A stretch of DNA of 64,000 nucleotides from Gorsachius magnificus (Eukaryota; Chordata; Aves; Pelecaniformes; Ardeidae), in contig CM067091.1 in assembly GCA_034008185.1 (NCBI GenBank), positions 9,093,799 to 9,157,798 of the forward strand. The letters run 5' to 3'. The position numbers and the translations under genes are program-made. Every line of letters begins with the position of its first letter. The stretch's first letter is position 1. The notes below the pieces were generated by a model. That model was not told the DNA's origin, did no database searches, and worked only from the letters and a program-made list of their open reading frames with translations. Shown in pieces: positions 1 through 11,543 of this stretch.

Positions 1-364
1 CATGCCTTGTGCTATGATCCAGGCTGGATGGTGGGAACTGGAGTTCAAGCAGAACAGAACGCTTGTTCCAGAACAATACACCAACAGAAGCCTTTTATAA
101 TCTATAACAAAAGCAAAACAAATTTTCACATGAAGGTCTGGGTTCAACAGGACAAGAGGCGGATCCCCTTTGCAGCACCATGACAGCACAGCTGGGATGT
201 CAGGGCATCCACCTGCACTACAAACTCATCCTCTGCTTCAGACCTGGGACCCCAGGCCCTCAGAAGCATCTCACACCTCCAGGGCTCTCAGGAAGTTGCT
301 CTACCCTCCTCCATCCTCTTTAATGAAAAGCAATTAAAAATTATTTCAGCTTTGAGGGCTACAA
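1..364. other. Non-coding leader stretch, nothing recognised
   Basis: No reading frame of note, no recognised repeat. The last part, from about 320, is AT-rich and abuts the truncated 5' edge of the CR1 copy that follows. Confidence 0.5.
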
Positions 365-821
365 ATGATCTGAGGGTTGGAGCACCTCTCCTATGAGGAC
401 AGGCTGAGAGAGTTGAGGATGTTCAGCCTGGAGAAGAGAAGGCTGCGGGGAGACCTGATTACGGCCTTTCAGTACCTAAAGGGGGCCTATAGGAAAGATG
501 GGGAAAATCTTTTTAGTAGGGCCAGCTGTGACAGGACAAGGGGTAATGGTTTTAAACTAAAACAGGCTAGGTTTAGACTAGATCTAAGGAAGAAATTCTT
601 TACAATGAGGGTGGTGAAACACTGGAACAGGTTGCCCAGAGAGGTGGTGGAGGCCGCATCCCTGGAAACATTCAAGGCCAGGTTGGATGGGGCTCTGAGC
701 AACCTGATCTAGTTAGCAGTGTCCCTGCTCACTGCAGGGCGGTTGGACTAGATGACCTCTAAGGGTCCCTTCCAACCCAAAACATTCTATGATTCTATGA
801 TTCGATGATTCTAAGATTCTG
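365..821 (+). mobile_element. CR1 LINE, 3'-terminal fragment (5'-truncated)
   Basis: CR1 is a non-LTR retrotransposon; this copy keeps only the end of ORF2 and the short 3' UTR. The reading frame runs in one piece to a TAG at 710-712 and carries the usual C-terminal CR1 signatures: a YEDRLREL block, then [12 protein letters not shown], then [36 protein letters not shown] and LSNLI (each visible in order between 390 and 709). The 3' UTR has the GGTTGGACTAGATGACCTCTAAGGGTCCCTTCCAACC-type core (about 740-777) and ends in imperfect 8-bp repeats of the ATTCTATG kind up to about 821. The ending around the stop (LSNLI then a short UTR) differs from the copies near 9.5 and 55 kb, so it belongs to a different CR1 subfamily. 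5' truncation is normal for LINE insertion. Confidence 0.93.
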
Positions 822-1039
822 GTGCCCCCTCTGCTAAATGAGAGCCCGGTGGGAGAGCTGGAGGCACAACTGCTCAGCACACCCTCACTCTTCTCAGGCA
901 CCACATCCTCCAGAGACAGCTGTTGTGACTCTAAATCCATGTTCCAAAGCAAGCAGAAAGGATGTTTAAACTGGCATCTCTCACATTTGACTGAGCTGAG
1001 GGGACTGAGTGGAGAATCACCTCTCTGTCTGTTTTATAA
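822..1039. other. Spacer, nothing recognised
   Basis: Short spacer between the CR1 tail and an AT-rich block. Short open frames here have no family resemblance. Confidence 0.4.
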
Positions 1040-1560
1040 ATAGTACTTGTAAATTTGTCTCCAAAGAGAAAAAAAGTCTTTTAGAAATTAACAAAATGAA
1101 ACATTTTTATTTTATCTGATTTTTATATGCATTTATGGGGATTATCAGGTCTATCTATAGGAGTTATTTAGAATTAAAAATTATTTTTGGCTACCAAAGA
1201 TTGATGAACCACCAAATTCACTGTGGCTCTGCCCCAGCTTAACCAAAGTGTGAGTTTATAGTCCTGATAAAGTCAGGGTGAGTAAATCAGTTGCTGTTCT
1301 GTGTTCTCATGGAACTGGGTGAGGAACTAATTCATTTTTAATTTCACTGGGATTAGCGAGACATTGAGAAACAATGTTTTATATAGGAAATTATATATAT
1401 TAAAGAAAATATTTCATTTACCAGAAAGAAGTTTCACATGGTGTCATTTCAAACTGGAGTATTGAAGCATTTCATTTTAGAAATGCTGACACAAAATATT
1501 GTCCATTTGGGGGATTTTTTGTTAATATAAACAACTGGTGAGTGCTACGCATTTGCAGTA
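1040..1560. other. AT-rich non-coding block
   Basis: Strongly AT-rich compared with its flanks, with runs such as AATTAAAAATTATTTTT near 1171 and TATATATATTAAAG near 1391. No CR1 or LTR hallmark. Could be an old conserved non-coding element or simply AT-rich neutral DNA; composition alone cannot decide. Confidence 0.3.
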
Positions 1561-3718
1561 GGAACTCTTGAGCCTTGAGGCACATTTTATTGGATACCAA
1601 AGCATGGCCTTCCTGGATGTCTGGGTGTTCTGGATCTGTGCAAAAGCCACAGGTGCTGAGCAGAGTTCAGTACCAGCAGAAGAAGGCTTCATCTTTAAAC
1701 GAAACCTATTCCACTCCCTCACAGGTACATGCGCCCCAAGATGGTTGTGTCCAGATGCTCTGCCCAGTATTCAGGAACTGGGTGGGTATCCAGGTGGCCC
1801 CTCCTTGCCTTGACACAGAGGAGCAGGCTATCAGGTCCTCGTCAGGGTCTCCTGGGCCCTTTCTCCCTGACCCACTCCCCTACAACTAGGAGCGCTGGAA
1901 GCCAGGATTATTGTGCCCTCTTGTTGCAAGGCCTTTTTAGATGACTATAATTGCTTTGACATAGTCTTCTCCACCTGATCTGGCAAGATGCCTGTGATTT
2001 ACACGTGCCTGGTCTGATAGATGCTGTATAAGCAAGACAGTGTTTTGATCAATGAAATCTTTGAGTCAGCCTTGAAACTTGGCTTCTTGAGGAACTGGCT
2101 CATGACAGTATTCATTGCAGGTGTAACCAGCACCTCTGGGTTAGCTTCCAGATGGCTGAGGAATATGTTCTTCTGCCCAGAGAGAAGTTGGTGGCAGGTT
2201 GGAGTCCTAACCCTGTTCCCTTCTCACAACCTTTTTTTTGCCTTGTGTCCTGCACACTATTTCAAGAGTTAAGGGGAAGAGATGGCAAAAGGCCCCCTGC
2301 AGACACCCAGCTGGGGTCACAACTACCTCCCTGCCTTCTGCAGCCCTCTCATTCACCTGTGCATGAAATTGGTGAGGAGTATCTTGGAGGACTTTTGTAC
2401 CAAGTCCCTGATTGGTACTTACTGTGGTGAGAAATTGCATCTGTGGTGGACCGACCATATAGCACATGATTGCTCTCAGCACCATTTGCTCCTACTCTAT
2501 GCTTTCTTCAGCTTGCCCCTGCTCTCAGCCCAGGCCCATGACCCAGACACATGGGCCAGGGGCTTTATTTTGTCTGCTTCAGAAGGCCCTGCAATGCTAA
2601 TTTCGTGTTTGAAGTCTGCAGAAGAAGTTTTCAGATGCCTTGGAGGTCCCCGCAAAATCCCTCCCTCCCTCTGTCCTTTGATCCTTTGCAGAGGACATTC
2701 CTGGGTTGCCAAAATCTCTTGACCTGTGTCCCTGCAGGGGTACTGCTGGGAGCCATACCGTGCCACCTGCAGCCACGCTTCACACTCCAGAGGATCATCT
2801 TAGAGAGCTGCTGGTTCTGAGGCTATGGGAGCTCCTGAGGGCCAGCTGCCACATGGAATAACTTCCCCATCACCTCCAGGGCCTCCTGGTGTGCCTTCTG
2901 CTCCAGGTCACCGAAGGAGTGTCTGACTCAGAAGTCACTGAAACCATCTGCTTTGCCTCCAGAGCTGCCCTGGAGCGCATGAACCATCCCAGCACCATGG
3001 GACTCATGTCTCTGAGTGGCATTAGTGGCACTAGTTTCCAGTGGCATTAGTTTCCAGAATGATGTCTGTCCCGATTTAGGATGCAGACAGCTCTTCCCAG
3101 TCCTGTAAAGCACTCTGCCAGCTCCATTCCATGATCAGATTCCACTTGTAGGTCCCACTCTGGCCATGTGAAAACAATAGCATGCACCTTTCCACGTGTT
3201 GCCAGCGGCTATGTGATGCAGAGAATTTCCCCTCCCTAAATATTCACCGAAGACAGCTCCAGGGTGCACAGCTGGGATGTCAGATTGTCCTTCCTGGGGT
3301 CTTCATCACAGCTGGCTTTGTCTCAGGGTCTGACTCTGCTCTCCATGTTCACACCAAGGCCTTTTGCCTAAGTTCATGGCTGGGCAAGTTCATGGGCAGG
3401 TGTGTCTATCTCCTTCGGTGCACCTCACACAGTATTTTTCAGCACCTTGTTTAGTCTGCTGAAATGCTACTGGTTTTTGCAGCATGGTTGGATCCTCATG
3501 GAGTCTCCTCTGAGATGCTGGATCAAACTCTGTAGAACTGAGCCCCGGTCTCCTTATTCCTGTTGAGATATATCGCATTTCATAAGCACCCTATCAAGAT
3601 CAGTTGGAGTCACAAAGTAAAATACTTCAAATCCAGGGCTGGAAGATCAGACCTGGCCTTTAAATAGTTTTTATGCCAGTGGTAGAATTCCTGTTTGCCA
3701 CTCTAGGATCTACTTGAC
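1561..3718. other. Non-coding stretch, nothing recognised
   Basis: Mixed-composition DNA with many overlapping short frames on both strands (the longest about 146 codons, 2282-2722 +) and no domain resemblance. It contains one short direct duplication around 3014-3057, in which an AGTGGCATTAGT...TTTCC unit recurs. I see no splice-bounded exon. Confidence 0.4.
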
Positions 3719-3756
3719 AGCTTTCCTTCCTTTCTCCCCTCCTTCCTCCCTTCCGG
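3719..3756. repeat. Polypyrimidine tract
   Basis: C/T-only run of the TTCCTTTCTCCCC type lying about 20 bp upstream of the CR1 fragment. A second, much longer pyrimidine array sits at the other end of the same fragment. Confidence 0.7.
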
Positions 3757-3775
3757 AGGCTTCCAGGTCTCTTCT

Positions 3776-4043
3776 CCCAGGTAACAGAAGATGGGACGAG
3801 GGGAAACAGCCTCAAGTTGTGCCAGGGCAGGTTTAGGTTGGACATTAGGAGAAATTTCTTCACCAAAAGGGCTGTCAGGTGCTGGAAGCGGCTGCCCAGG
3901 GAAGGGGTTGAGTCCCCATCCCTGGGAGTATTTAAAAGCCAGGCAGACGAGGTGCTTAGGGACAGGGTTTAGTGGTGGGGTTAGGGTAATGGTTGGACTT
4001 GATGATCTTAAACGTCTTTTTCAACCTAAACAATTCCATGATT
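3776..4043 (+). mobile_element. CR1 LINE, 3'-terminal fragment
   Basis: About 270 bp of CR1 3' end. It starts in the RTRGN region of ORF2 (frame disrupted), passes through the CAGGTTTAGGTTGGACATTAGG and AATTTCTTCACC blocks, the TATTTAAAAGCCAGGCAGACG block and the GGTTGGACTTGATGATCTTAAA 3' UTR core, and ends at CAATTCCATGATTCC. That end is a diverged form of the terminal 8-bp repeats and merges directly into the CTTC/TTCC microsatellite. Same general subfamily as the copies at 9.8 and 50 kb. Confidence 0.92.
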
Positions 4044-4171
4044 CCTTCCTTCCTTCACTCCTTCCTTCCTTCCTTCACTCCTTCCTTCCTTCCTTCCTTC
4101 CTTCCTTCCTTCCTTCCTTCCTTCCTTCCTTCCTTCCCTCCTTCCTTCCTTCCTTCCCTCCTTCCTTCCTT
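4042..4171. repeat. (CTTC/TTCC)n tetranucleotide microsatellite
   Basis: About 130 bp of TTCC repeats with a few interruptions (two CACTCC and several CCTCC units in place of a full TTCC). It begins exactly where the CR1 terminal repeat would continue. Short open frames across it only reflect its three-frame Ser/Leu/Pro/Phe repeat. Confidence 0.97.
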
Positions 4172-5171
4172 GTTCCTTTTCTCCACTCTACTGAATATGA
4201 ACACAACCCTGATGGGTTTTAGGCCCTTTGCTACATGAATGATGTTCCCATCAGTGTGGGGGTCTCCCTTGGGTGTGCTCATGCTACCTCTTCCAGCCTA
4301 TGCTTGCTATCTGACTGTCAGATTTAGCTGAGGGTCTCTTTGCAGGGGGTGCTAAGATGCAGGTACCTGCAGGATCTGTTCACAGCTCCCACGTTAATTG
4401 CCTGAAATGCCTCTCTTGAACCCCACTAGATCTCAATGCCTGTTTTCCCTTAGCCATGTTCCTCTGGGTTACTTAGCACTATCAGTCGCCTCTTCCCTCG
4501 TGTGCTTTGGGGTGGTTTTTCCAGTGTGGAGACATTAATTCCCTCTGTCCTCTGGAAATTTGGAGATCCCCACCCTGACTGCTTATTGCAGTTTGACCCT
4601 CTCCAGGTTTCAACCCTAAACCCAAGCCCTGCACAGTTACCATTCATATCAGACCACGTGGGACGTGGGAACGGGCGGTCGCTTGCTTCATCAGTTTCAT
4701 CAGTTGCTGTCTCAGTTGCATTGCGGAGCCCTGAAGGAGGGCTCGGCCATAGGATGGCTGGCTACTGAAGGGACAGTCCTGCCTGCAGTAGCTACGCTTG
4801 TATTCTGCTCCCATCACTGCTTGCATTGACAGCTTGACATGAAATTTCTGCAAATGCTGGAACTATTCAGGAGCTGCAAGTACAAAGAGGAGCAACGAGG
4901 GCTCAGGGTGAACTCCTGCCACACGTTAGCAAATAACCACTCAAAGAGCAAAGCTGCGCTGCTTGCCAGCCCTGCGACAGGGCTGCGAGGGGAATCTGGA
5001 GCACAGGTATGAGATACAGCCCAAAGAGCCTTCCAGCGGGCTGCAAGGGATGCAAAGACCTTGTTAAGGAGCAGAGACCTCAGCGCTGCCCCAAGGGTTA
5101 ATTAGCAGCATCCTTTGCCTTTGGAGGTGTTCATCTAAGTGCTTCCTCGAGGAGGGACAGCCGTCTTTGTT

Positions 5172-5206
5172 GCCTAGATACAGCCTTGCCTAGATACAGC
5201 CTTGCC
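5172..5206 (+). repeat. Perfect 16-bp tandem duplication
   Basis: GCCTAGATACAGCCTT occurs twice head to tail, followed by GCC of a third copy. Probably a recent replication-slippage duplication because the copies are identical. Confidence 0.9.
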
Positions 5207-6823
5207 GGGGCTTTGAGGAAGGTACCTGGAGCTTCATTAGAAGAGGATGTTAGTGGGATTTTCAGATTTAGCTGCACTATGTAAATTATTACCCAGGGCA
5301 GCCCTGAGGCAAAGCGGCTGCCAGTTACTATCAGCCACACATCACATCCAAGCACTGACAAGACAAATAAGGGTAATTGTCTCTCTCCCCTTAATCAGGG
5401 GGACGTGATTAGTTGGTGGAGGCCTTGGCCAGGTGCTCACCAGCACTACCTGCTCAGCAAAGTGAGAATCCCTGTGGACACAGGCCGGGGAGTGAGGACC
5501 GGCCAGGTCCAACACCCTTCAGCTGCTGGAAGTGAGCATAGAGCAAGCAGCCATCTTTTGTGGCTTGAAGGAAGATTGTGGGGAGTATAATCATTAGAAA
5601 ATAAAGAAGAACTGAGGAAATGGTGGTTTGTTGCTGGTTTTTTCCATGTGACATGGGCTGTACCTATGCTGAGAGGCTGCATGGCCAGGTCATGGAGCAG
5701 GGACATTCAGTGCTGAACCGGGGACAGTGAGAGTCGAACTGTTGAATTGTTGAGCCAAATTGCTAATTAGATGCTTCCTGAGACCATCTCTTCCACTCTG
5801 ATACCTAACAAATATCTGAGGGAATTATTTCAGTAAAAAGCCAACTTTGGCTGGTGATACCATAAGCAATGATCCTGGTTCACATTCGCTGTGGTTCCCA
5901 GAAGGACCAGCACAGCCCAAGGGGCATCCCAGCATCTCTGCATGAAGACATGGAGAAAGGAAAGACAAACCTTGATGGCTGTGGGCTCACAGGTTTATAA
6001 AACCACTTGTAACTGCTCCTCAAATCACTGGCTGGGCCTACATGTAGAGCAGTAACCCCCGATCAGTGAGCTATAAGAAAGAGCCAGAAATAAACGACCT
6101 GTTTCCATGTGTCCACCTGCCCTTTCTAGCACCTGAATTCATGTTTGACCCTGAAAACCTCCCTTAGCTGCATGACCCAGGGATGCTGTAATGCCTTAGA
6201 GCAGCATCAGCGCGGGTGCAGCTCCTTGGCACTGAAGGCTCTGCTCTGGCATTCCTGGCTGGTGTCACTGTCCACATCTGCCCCCACAGGGTCCACGTCT
6301 GGGAACACCTTCCTCATCCCAGCTATGGGTGCACCAAGGGAGCAGCAGATGGTTTGGCTGAGGCGATGCCTGCATCAGGGGCTGGAGCATGCCCAGGGCA
6401 TGGGGGACCAAGGGAAAAGGGAGCATCTCACGCATTTCTTCTGAGGACTGCTTGGGAGGGAGGATGCTTGGAGTTTCAGGGGTCACCTTGCTTGGTGACT
6501 ACCTTAGCCGTGAGGCCGTGAAGTTATTCTGCAGCTCGTCTTTTCCAGTCGGAGGAGTATCTGATGTTGCTGATGCAAAGTGAGGGGTCCCAAAGGGATT
6601 GCTACAAGGGATTGAGAAGGTCTTCTACCCAGCTTGGGTAACTGAGCCCAGAAACAGCTCTGCAGAAATACAGATTATGTGGGGGTAAATACAGATCTAT
6701 CTGAAGGAGGAGATATACGTCCTTGGTGGCTCCGTGCCACATCACCCCTGAATCATTCTCTCTGCACCTATAGTGTGATGCTCTGGGAGATTTTCCCTAA
6801 GCTGTGGAGCAGCAGGACATCAT

Positions 6824-6865
6824 CCTTCTCCTCTTCCTCCTCTTCCTCCCCTCCTCCTCCTCTTT
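6824..6865. repeat. CTC/TCC-rich simple repeat
   Basis: About 40 bp of pure pyrimidine built from TCC and CTC triplets, ending at TTTAAAGG. Confidence 0.85.
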
Positions 6866-7729
6866 AAAGGGTAAAGCTCCAGTGCAACAGGGCCTGGATT
6901 CCCCCACACTCTCCAGTCCCTGCTTCTGCTCACTGTATGACATAAAGTCAGACAAAATGACACTAAGCAGAGCCACCAGCAAAGTAAGTAATGAACCACT
7001 GCTGCCCTGGCTGGTCCCCTGTCTCAGGCAGGGAGCTGCTGGCTGAATCCGGCTCCTCATGTAGGCTCAAGAAGGGGGATGGGCAGGAAACAATAGCAGA
7101 TAGAGCAACAGCCTTTTAATTAGAAGGCAGCACAGATAATTGTGATGGTGATATTAGAAAAGAGGAGGATGTGCAGCAACTGTGCCAGAGCATTTAGAAG
7201 CTCCTCCTGGCCTGGGAGTGAGAAGTGGTCTGCCCTGACTTCACTGCACGCTGGGGTGGAGAGTCCCTGCTGGGTGTGGAGTCACCTGAATGTCAGCTCT
7301 GGTGGCCTAAAATCACGTCCTGGAGCAGCTGCTGGTGGAGGGGTTTGCTGTGCTCTGCAAAGGCTGTGTGCTCCTGCTGCGAACCTGACTTCAGAGCTCT
7401 GTCCCCCGCCTGCATGTGCGTGAGCAAATGTGCACATCAGCCGCCATCACGGTGACGATGTATGGCAAGGTGAGACTTGCCTCTATGTGCTTGAACCTCG
7501 CTTGAGGGCCTTCCAAAGATGCAAAAGATTTCCCAGTGTAAAGAAAAAGTGCAAATCCTGCAGGGCACTGGTGAGACACTGAGACATCTTTCCATACTGG
7601 TGCCTTCCCTGCCATCCTGAGCACACACAGCCACGAGTGCTTCTGCTGTCTAGTGGTGATGGTGACAACTTTGGTCAGGTTGGGGTGGCCTTCAGTGTGA
7701 AAGTCTAAGGATACTCACCTGGTGATTAT

Positions 7730-8050
7730 GGGACTTCTGAGCACTGATTTAACAAGAAATATATCAATCATTTGAAAACCGTTTGATTTAGAAACGGAGT
7801 ATCTTAGGGTCAGATTTAACATTTTCAAATTTATTTCCTTTCTCTTGTTTCAATGTATCTTATTAATTACGTAGCACAAGTTCCCCAAACTCCTGCATAC
7901 TTATGCTCATTTACATCTGGCTTCATTAGAATATTTTGATGTAATTAGTGGTCTTAATCTCATTTCTTTGCCTTTTCCCTGGAAAGAAATTAACACGGAG
8001 TGATCCCTAGCGAAATGGCTAGGCAGCTCATGGCGCTTTCAGCAGAGAAT
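7730..8050. other. AT-rich block, possible conserved non-coding element
   Basis: AT-rich with homeodomain-like TAAT cores, for example TTATTAATTACG near 7860 and GATGTAATTAGTGG near 7938, and a CATTAGAAT motif. No repeat family recognised. The case for a regulatory element rests on composition and motif density only. Confidence 0.3.
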
Positions 8051-8574
8051 TACATTGTAAGTCATCCTTCACAGATGTGGTTTATGGGCCCATTTGCAGC
8101 TTCCACCCATGGCTTTCCTCCACCTCTTGCCCTGACAGTGTTTTGACGTCTTGCACTAAAGGCTGTGCAAGAGTTTTGTGATTTGTTCTTACAAACCGAA
8201 GTGGACAACCACAGCTGTGTGTTCTCCACGCTGTGAGTAGGGGTTTTCATTTTTATGGGGCGATGATGTGTTTTGTAAGGTGACTTTTCCTGACACCTTC
8301 CTTGCTGTTGTTTAGAGACACCATTCTGTAGCAAGGTCTTGAACTTCTGAATCAGAGGTGTCAGACTCATGAACTGGATGGGCCAGCTTACATCAGGATC
8401 GATGACAAAGTTACTGCTCCCTGAGCGTCCTCTCACCTGCTGCATATAAATCAGTTTATTTCATTTTGCCTTAAAAATGTAGCTGTGCAACACACATAAT
8501 ATATGATGCAATGACTCACCTCCAGCACAACCATCCATGTGCTCGGAGTTCAGCAGAGCAGTGATCTTGTCCAT
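8051..8574. other. Spacer upstream of a CR1 copy, nothing recognised
   Basis: A 127-codon frame on the minus strand (8062-8445) has no recognisable domain and is best treated as chance. Confidence 0.4.
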
Positions 8575-9598
8575 GTCATGGTGAATGGAGCTAAGTCCAG
8601 TTGGCGGCCGGTCACAAGCAGTGTCCCCCAGGGCTCAGTTCTAGGGCCGGTCTTGTTTAATATCTTTATCAATGACCTGGATGAGGGGATTGAGTGTGCC
8701 CTCAGTAAATTTGCAGATGACACCAAACTGGGTGGGAGTGTTGATCTGCTGGAGGGGAGGAGGGCTCTGCAGAGGGACCTGGACAGGCTGGATCGATGGG
8801 CCGAGGCCAACTGTATGAGGTTCAATAAGGCCAAGTGCCGGGGCCTGCACTTTGGTCACAACAACCCCATGCAGCGCTACAGGCTTGGGGAAGAGTGGCT
8901 GGAAAGCTGCCTAGTGGAAAAAGACCTGGGGGTACTGATTGACAGCCGGCTGAATATGAGCCAGCAGTGTGCCCAGGTGGCCAAGAAGGCCAATGGCATC
9001 CTGGCCTGTATCAGAAATAGTGTGACCAGCAGGAGTAGGGAAGTCATCGTGCCCCTGTACTCAGTGCTGGCGAGGCCGCACCTTGAATACTGTGTTCAGT
9101 TTTGGGCCCCTCGCTACAAGAAAGATGTTGCATTGCTGGAACTTGTCCAGAGGAGAGCAACCAAGCTGGTGAGGGGTCTGGAACACAAGTCATACGAGGA
9201 ACGGCTGAGGGAACTGGGGTTATTCAGTCTGGAGAAGAGGAGGCTGAGGGGAGACCTGATCGCCCTCTACAACTACCTGAAAGGAGGCTGTAGTGAGGTG
9301 GGGGTTGGCCTCTTCTCCCTGGTAACAGACGATAGGACAAGGGGGAATGGCTTGAAGCTGCGCCAGGGCAGGTTTAGGCTAGACATTAGGAAAAACTTCT
9401 TCACCGAGAGGGTTGTCAGGCTCTGGAATGGGCTGCCCAGGGAGGTGGTCGAGTCCTGATCCCTGGAGGTATTTAAAAGAAGGATAGATGAGGTGCTTAG
9501 GGACATGGTTTGGTGGTGGGATGGCAGTGCTAGGTTAACGGTTGGACTCGATGATTTTAAAGGTCTTTTCCAACTGAGGTGATTCTATGATTCTATGA
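8575..9598 (+). mobile_element. CR1 LINE, 5'-truncated copy with nearly intact RT frame
   Basis: About 1 kb of CR1. The frame begins inside the reverse transcriptase at the [19 protein letters not shown] region, contains the RT catalytic motif as FADDTKL (about 8710-8730), then the [36 protein letters not shown] and YEERLREL blocks and the C-terminal [10 protein letters not shown] and [15 protein letters not shown] blocks. The frame is continuous from 8575 to a TGA at 9457-9459, which interrupts the C-terminus; beyond it the frame reopens for about 25 codons (SLEVFKRRIDEVL). The 3' UTR carries GGTTGGACTCGATGATTTTAAAGGTC and ends with two GATTCTATG repeats. Endonuclease and N-terminal RT are missing, so the copy is inactive. 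Confidence 0.95.
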
Positions 9599-9780
9599 TC
9601 ACTCCATGAGAGTCAGGCCACCTCTGATCTGAAGCCTGGAAAGCAGCCTGCTTAGTCAGTGGACCTGAGTGCAACACACTTAACCAAATTCTTACCAGCT
9701 CTTCTCAAAATCCCACCGTGCAGTCAGTGATGCCAGCCTGGATGACTTTCTGATTCTAGGAAAGATTTCAGAATGGGTAG

Positions 9781-10050
9781 AATCATAGAATCATAGTATC
9801 TTTTAGGTTGGAAAAGACCTTTAAGATCATCAAGTCCAACCATTACCCTAACCCTGCCATCCCACCACTAAACCCTGTCCCTAAGCACCTCGTCTGCCCG
9901 GCTTTTAAATACCCCAGGGATGGGGACTCAACCACTTCCCTGTGCAGCCCCTTCCAGTGCTTGACAGCCCTTTCAGTGAAAAAATTTCTCCTAACATCCA
10001 ACCTAAACCTGCCCTGGCACAACTTGAGGCCATTTCCCCTCATCCTAGTA
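9781..10050 (-). mobile_element. CR1 LINE, 3'-terminal fragment, reverse orientation
   Basis: Reverse complement of a CR1 3' end. On the given strand it opens with AGAATCATAGAATCATAG (terminal 8-bp repeats), then TTTTAGGTTGGAAAAGACCTTTAAGATCATCAAGTCCAACC-type core, CCCTAAGCACCTCGTCTGCC, and ends in the RTRGN codons near 10045. It lies tail to tail with the CR1 copy ending at 9598; about 180 bp separate the two tails. Confidence 0.93.
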
Positions 10051-11543
10051 GAGACAAAACATGAAAACAAGTTAAAAAGAAAGACCCCAGCAAAAGAGTA
10101 AGTCAGAGAGTTGTCTATGTGAGAAAGAAAGATGACCTGGTATCGAAAAATGATCCAGCCTCGCTATCTAGAGGACCCAGGGCTGGTAACTCCGACTGTC
10201 CCAGGTCCAAACTGGGCTGCCAATTTCAACACTGTTTTGCAGCATGGCTGTAGCTTCCCCAGCCCTGGAGCTGGGCCAGCACAGGGCACAGAGGGCCAGG
10301 GGCAGATCTGGTCACCACAGGAGGTGCCAGCACTGCTGGGCAGAGCTGCTTGTAGCCCCATGCTGAGCTGCCCTACCGTCTTCACTGCATACAGCATACG
10401 TTCGAGCAGCAAAACCAGAGACTGGAGGAGGAGAAGCCAGTTATTTTGGCATGTGTCCTGTCCTCAGGGCAGAAAAAAAGATTTTGGATAAGTGTCCTTT
10501 AATTTTTAGAGGCACAGCAACACAAAACATCTTTCAGCACCTGCTGGAAACGGTTATGATTAACTCCCTGTGGTGAGCAGGAGACCTCCAGTTCTGGTCT
10601 TTTACTGAACAGAACCAAGTCCCAGCCTGGCAGCAGCTGAGCCAGGGGATACAAGATGCAGTACGGCCCTTGTTCTGCAGCCCCTTGCACTACCAATGCT
10701 GCCTGCCTTGCCCATCTCATCCTCTTGCTTTTCCGTTCCACGAGCACCAGGGAAGTGGTACCCTGATGTTTTGATGAGTGATAACTGGGATGAGCCTCCT
10801 TTCCGCCCTCGCTGAGCGCTTTGCACCAGCCCTTGGTGCTGACAATCTGTGGTGCAGTCCCAGGTGGAGCATCAGGACACAGCTCTCATCTCAATGCTGA
10901 AAAATGGCATCGCAGTTCCCTGGCGTGTTTCTGCAGGGACCGGTGCGCAGCATCCATTTAGCAAATTGCCTCCCTCTTGTGGTGGCTGTGTTGCTTCCTA
11001 AGGTCACACATGCTTCAAACATGGATGGGTTTTGCATGCTTGGCCTTCCACGTAGCATGAGAGGAGGGCAACAGGGACCCTGGGCAGGTGGAAATCCCAG
11101 GAGCTGTTGCTGATGAATAAGATAAGTCCATCAGTGATCACTGCTCTGCTGACGTCATCAGTGAGCCCTGGGAGGTGATGCACGGGAGGGCTAAGCCCCA
11201 GCCAGAGCTGGAATGAGCAGGTGAGAGGAGCTGAGCTTAAAAGCTGACAGCAAAAAATAGATCAGAGAGCTCAGAGATTAAATGTGCAACTCTGGGGTGA
11301 TCATGTCCTCCAGAAGACTAAGGAGATTGAGTCTGAACATCACCCTCAGCTGCAGATCCTTGTGGAAATGCAGGAGCCATTAAATCACAAAGCAAAGCCA
11401 GATACCCCAAGAAGGAGATGCTGACCCTTCTGCCAGGGGTTGCACTGAGAGCAGTGCTGGTGAAGGGTGCGCTTCAGCGGAGGTCACAGAACTAGGCAAG
11501 GAAAACTGGCAACAGTTTGGCTGAAAAAACCAAGCCAGAGCTT
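10051..11543. other. Non-coding stretch, nothing recognised apart from a CRE-like site
   Basis: Frames up to 119 codons (10132-10491 +) without family resemblance. The DNA just left of the gag-like knuckle (from about 11280) may include more of that retroelement, but I cannot recognise it. Confidence 0.35.
11150..11157. promoter_or_regulatory. Full palindromic CRE-like site
   Basis: TGACGTCA, the consensus for CREB/ATF dimers. An isolated 8-mer is expected by chance about once per 65 kb, so function is not implied. Confidence 0.25.

Larger units (their letters stand above)
4172..7729. other. Non-coding stretch, nothing recognised
   Basis: No gene recognised. It holds a perfect 16-bp tandem duplication (GCCTAGATACAGCCTT, two copies at 5172-5203) and a CTC/TCC-rich simple repeat (6824-6865). 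Frames up to about 100 codons on both strands overlap one another and show no family resemblance. Confidence 0.4.

Noticed and set aside
3791..4222. Frames with Phe-Leu-Pro-Ser repeats or Lys-Glu-Gly-Arg repeats
   Set aside because: Translations of the TTCC/GGAA microsatellite in its different frames and strands, not proteins.
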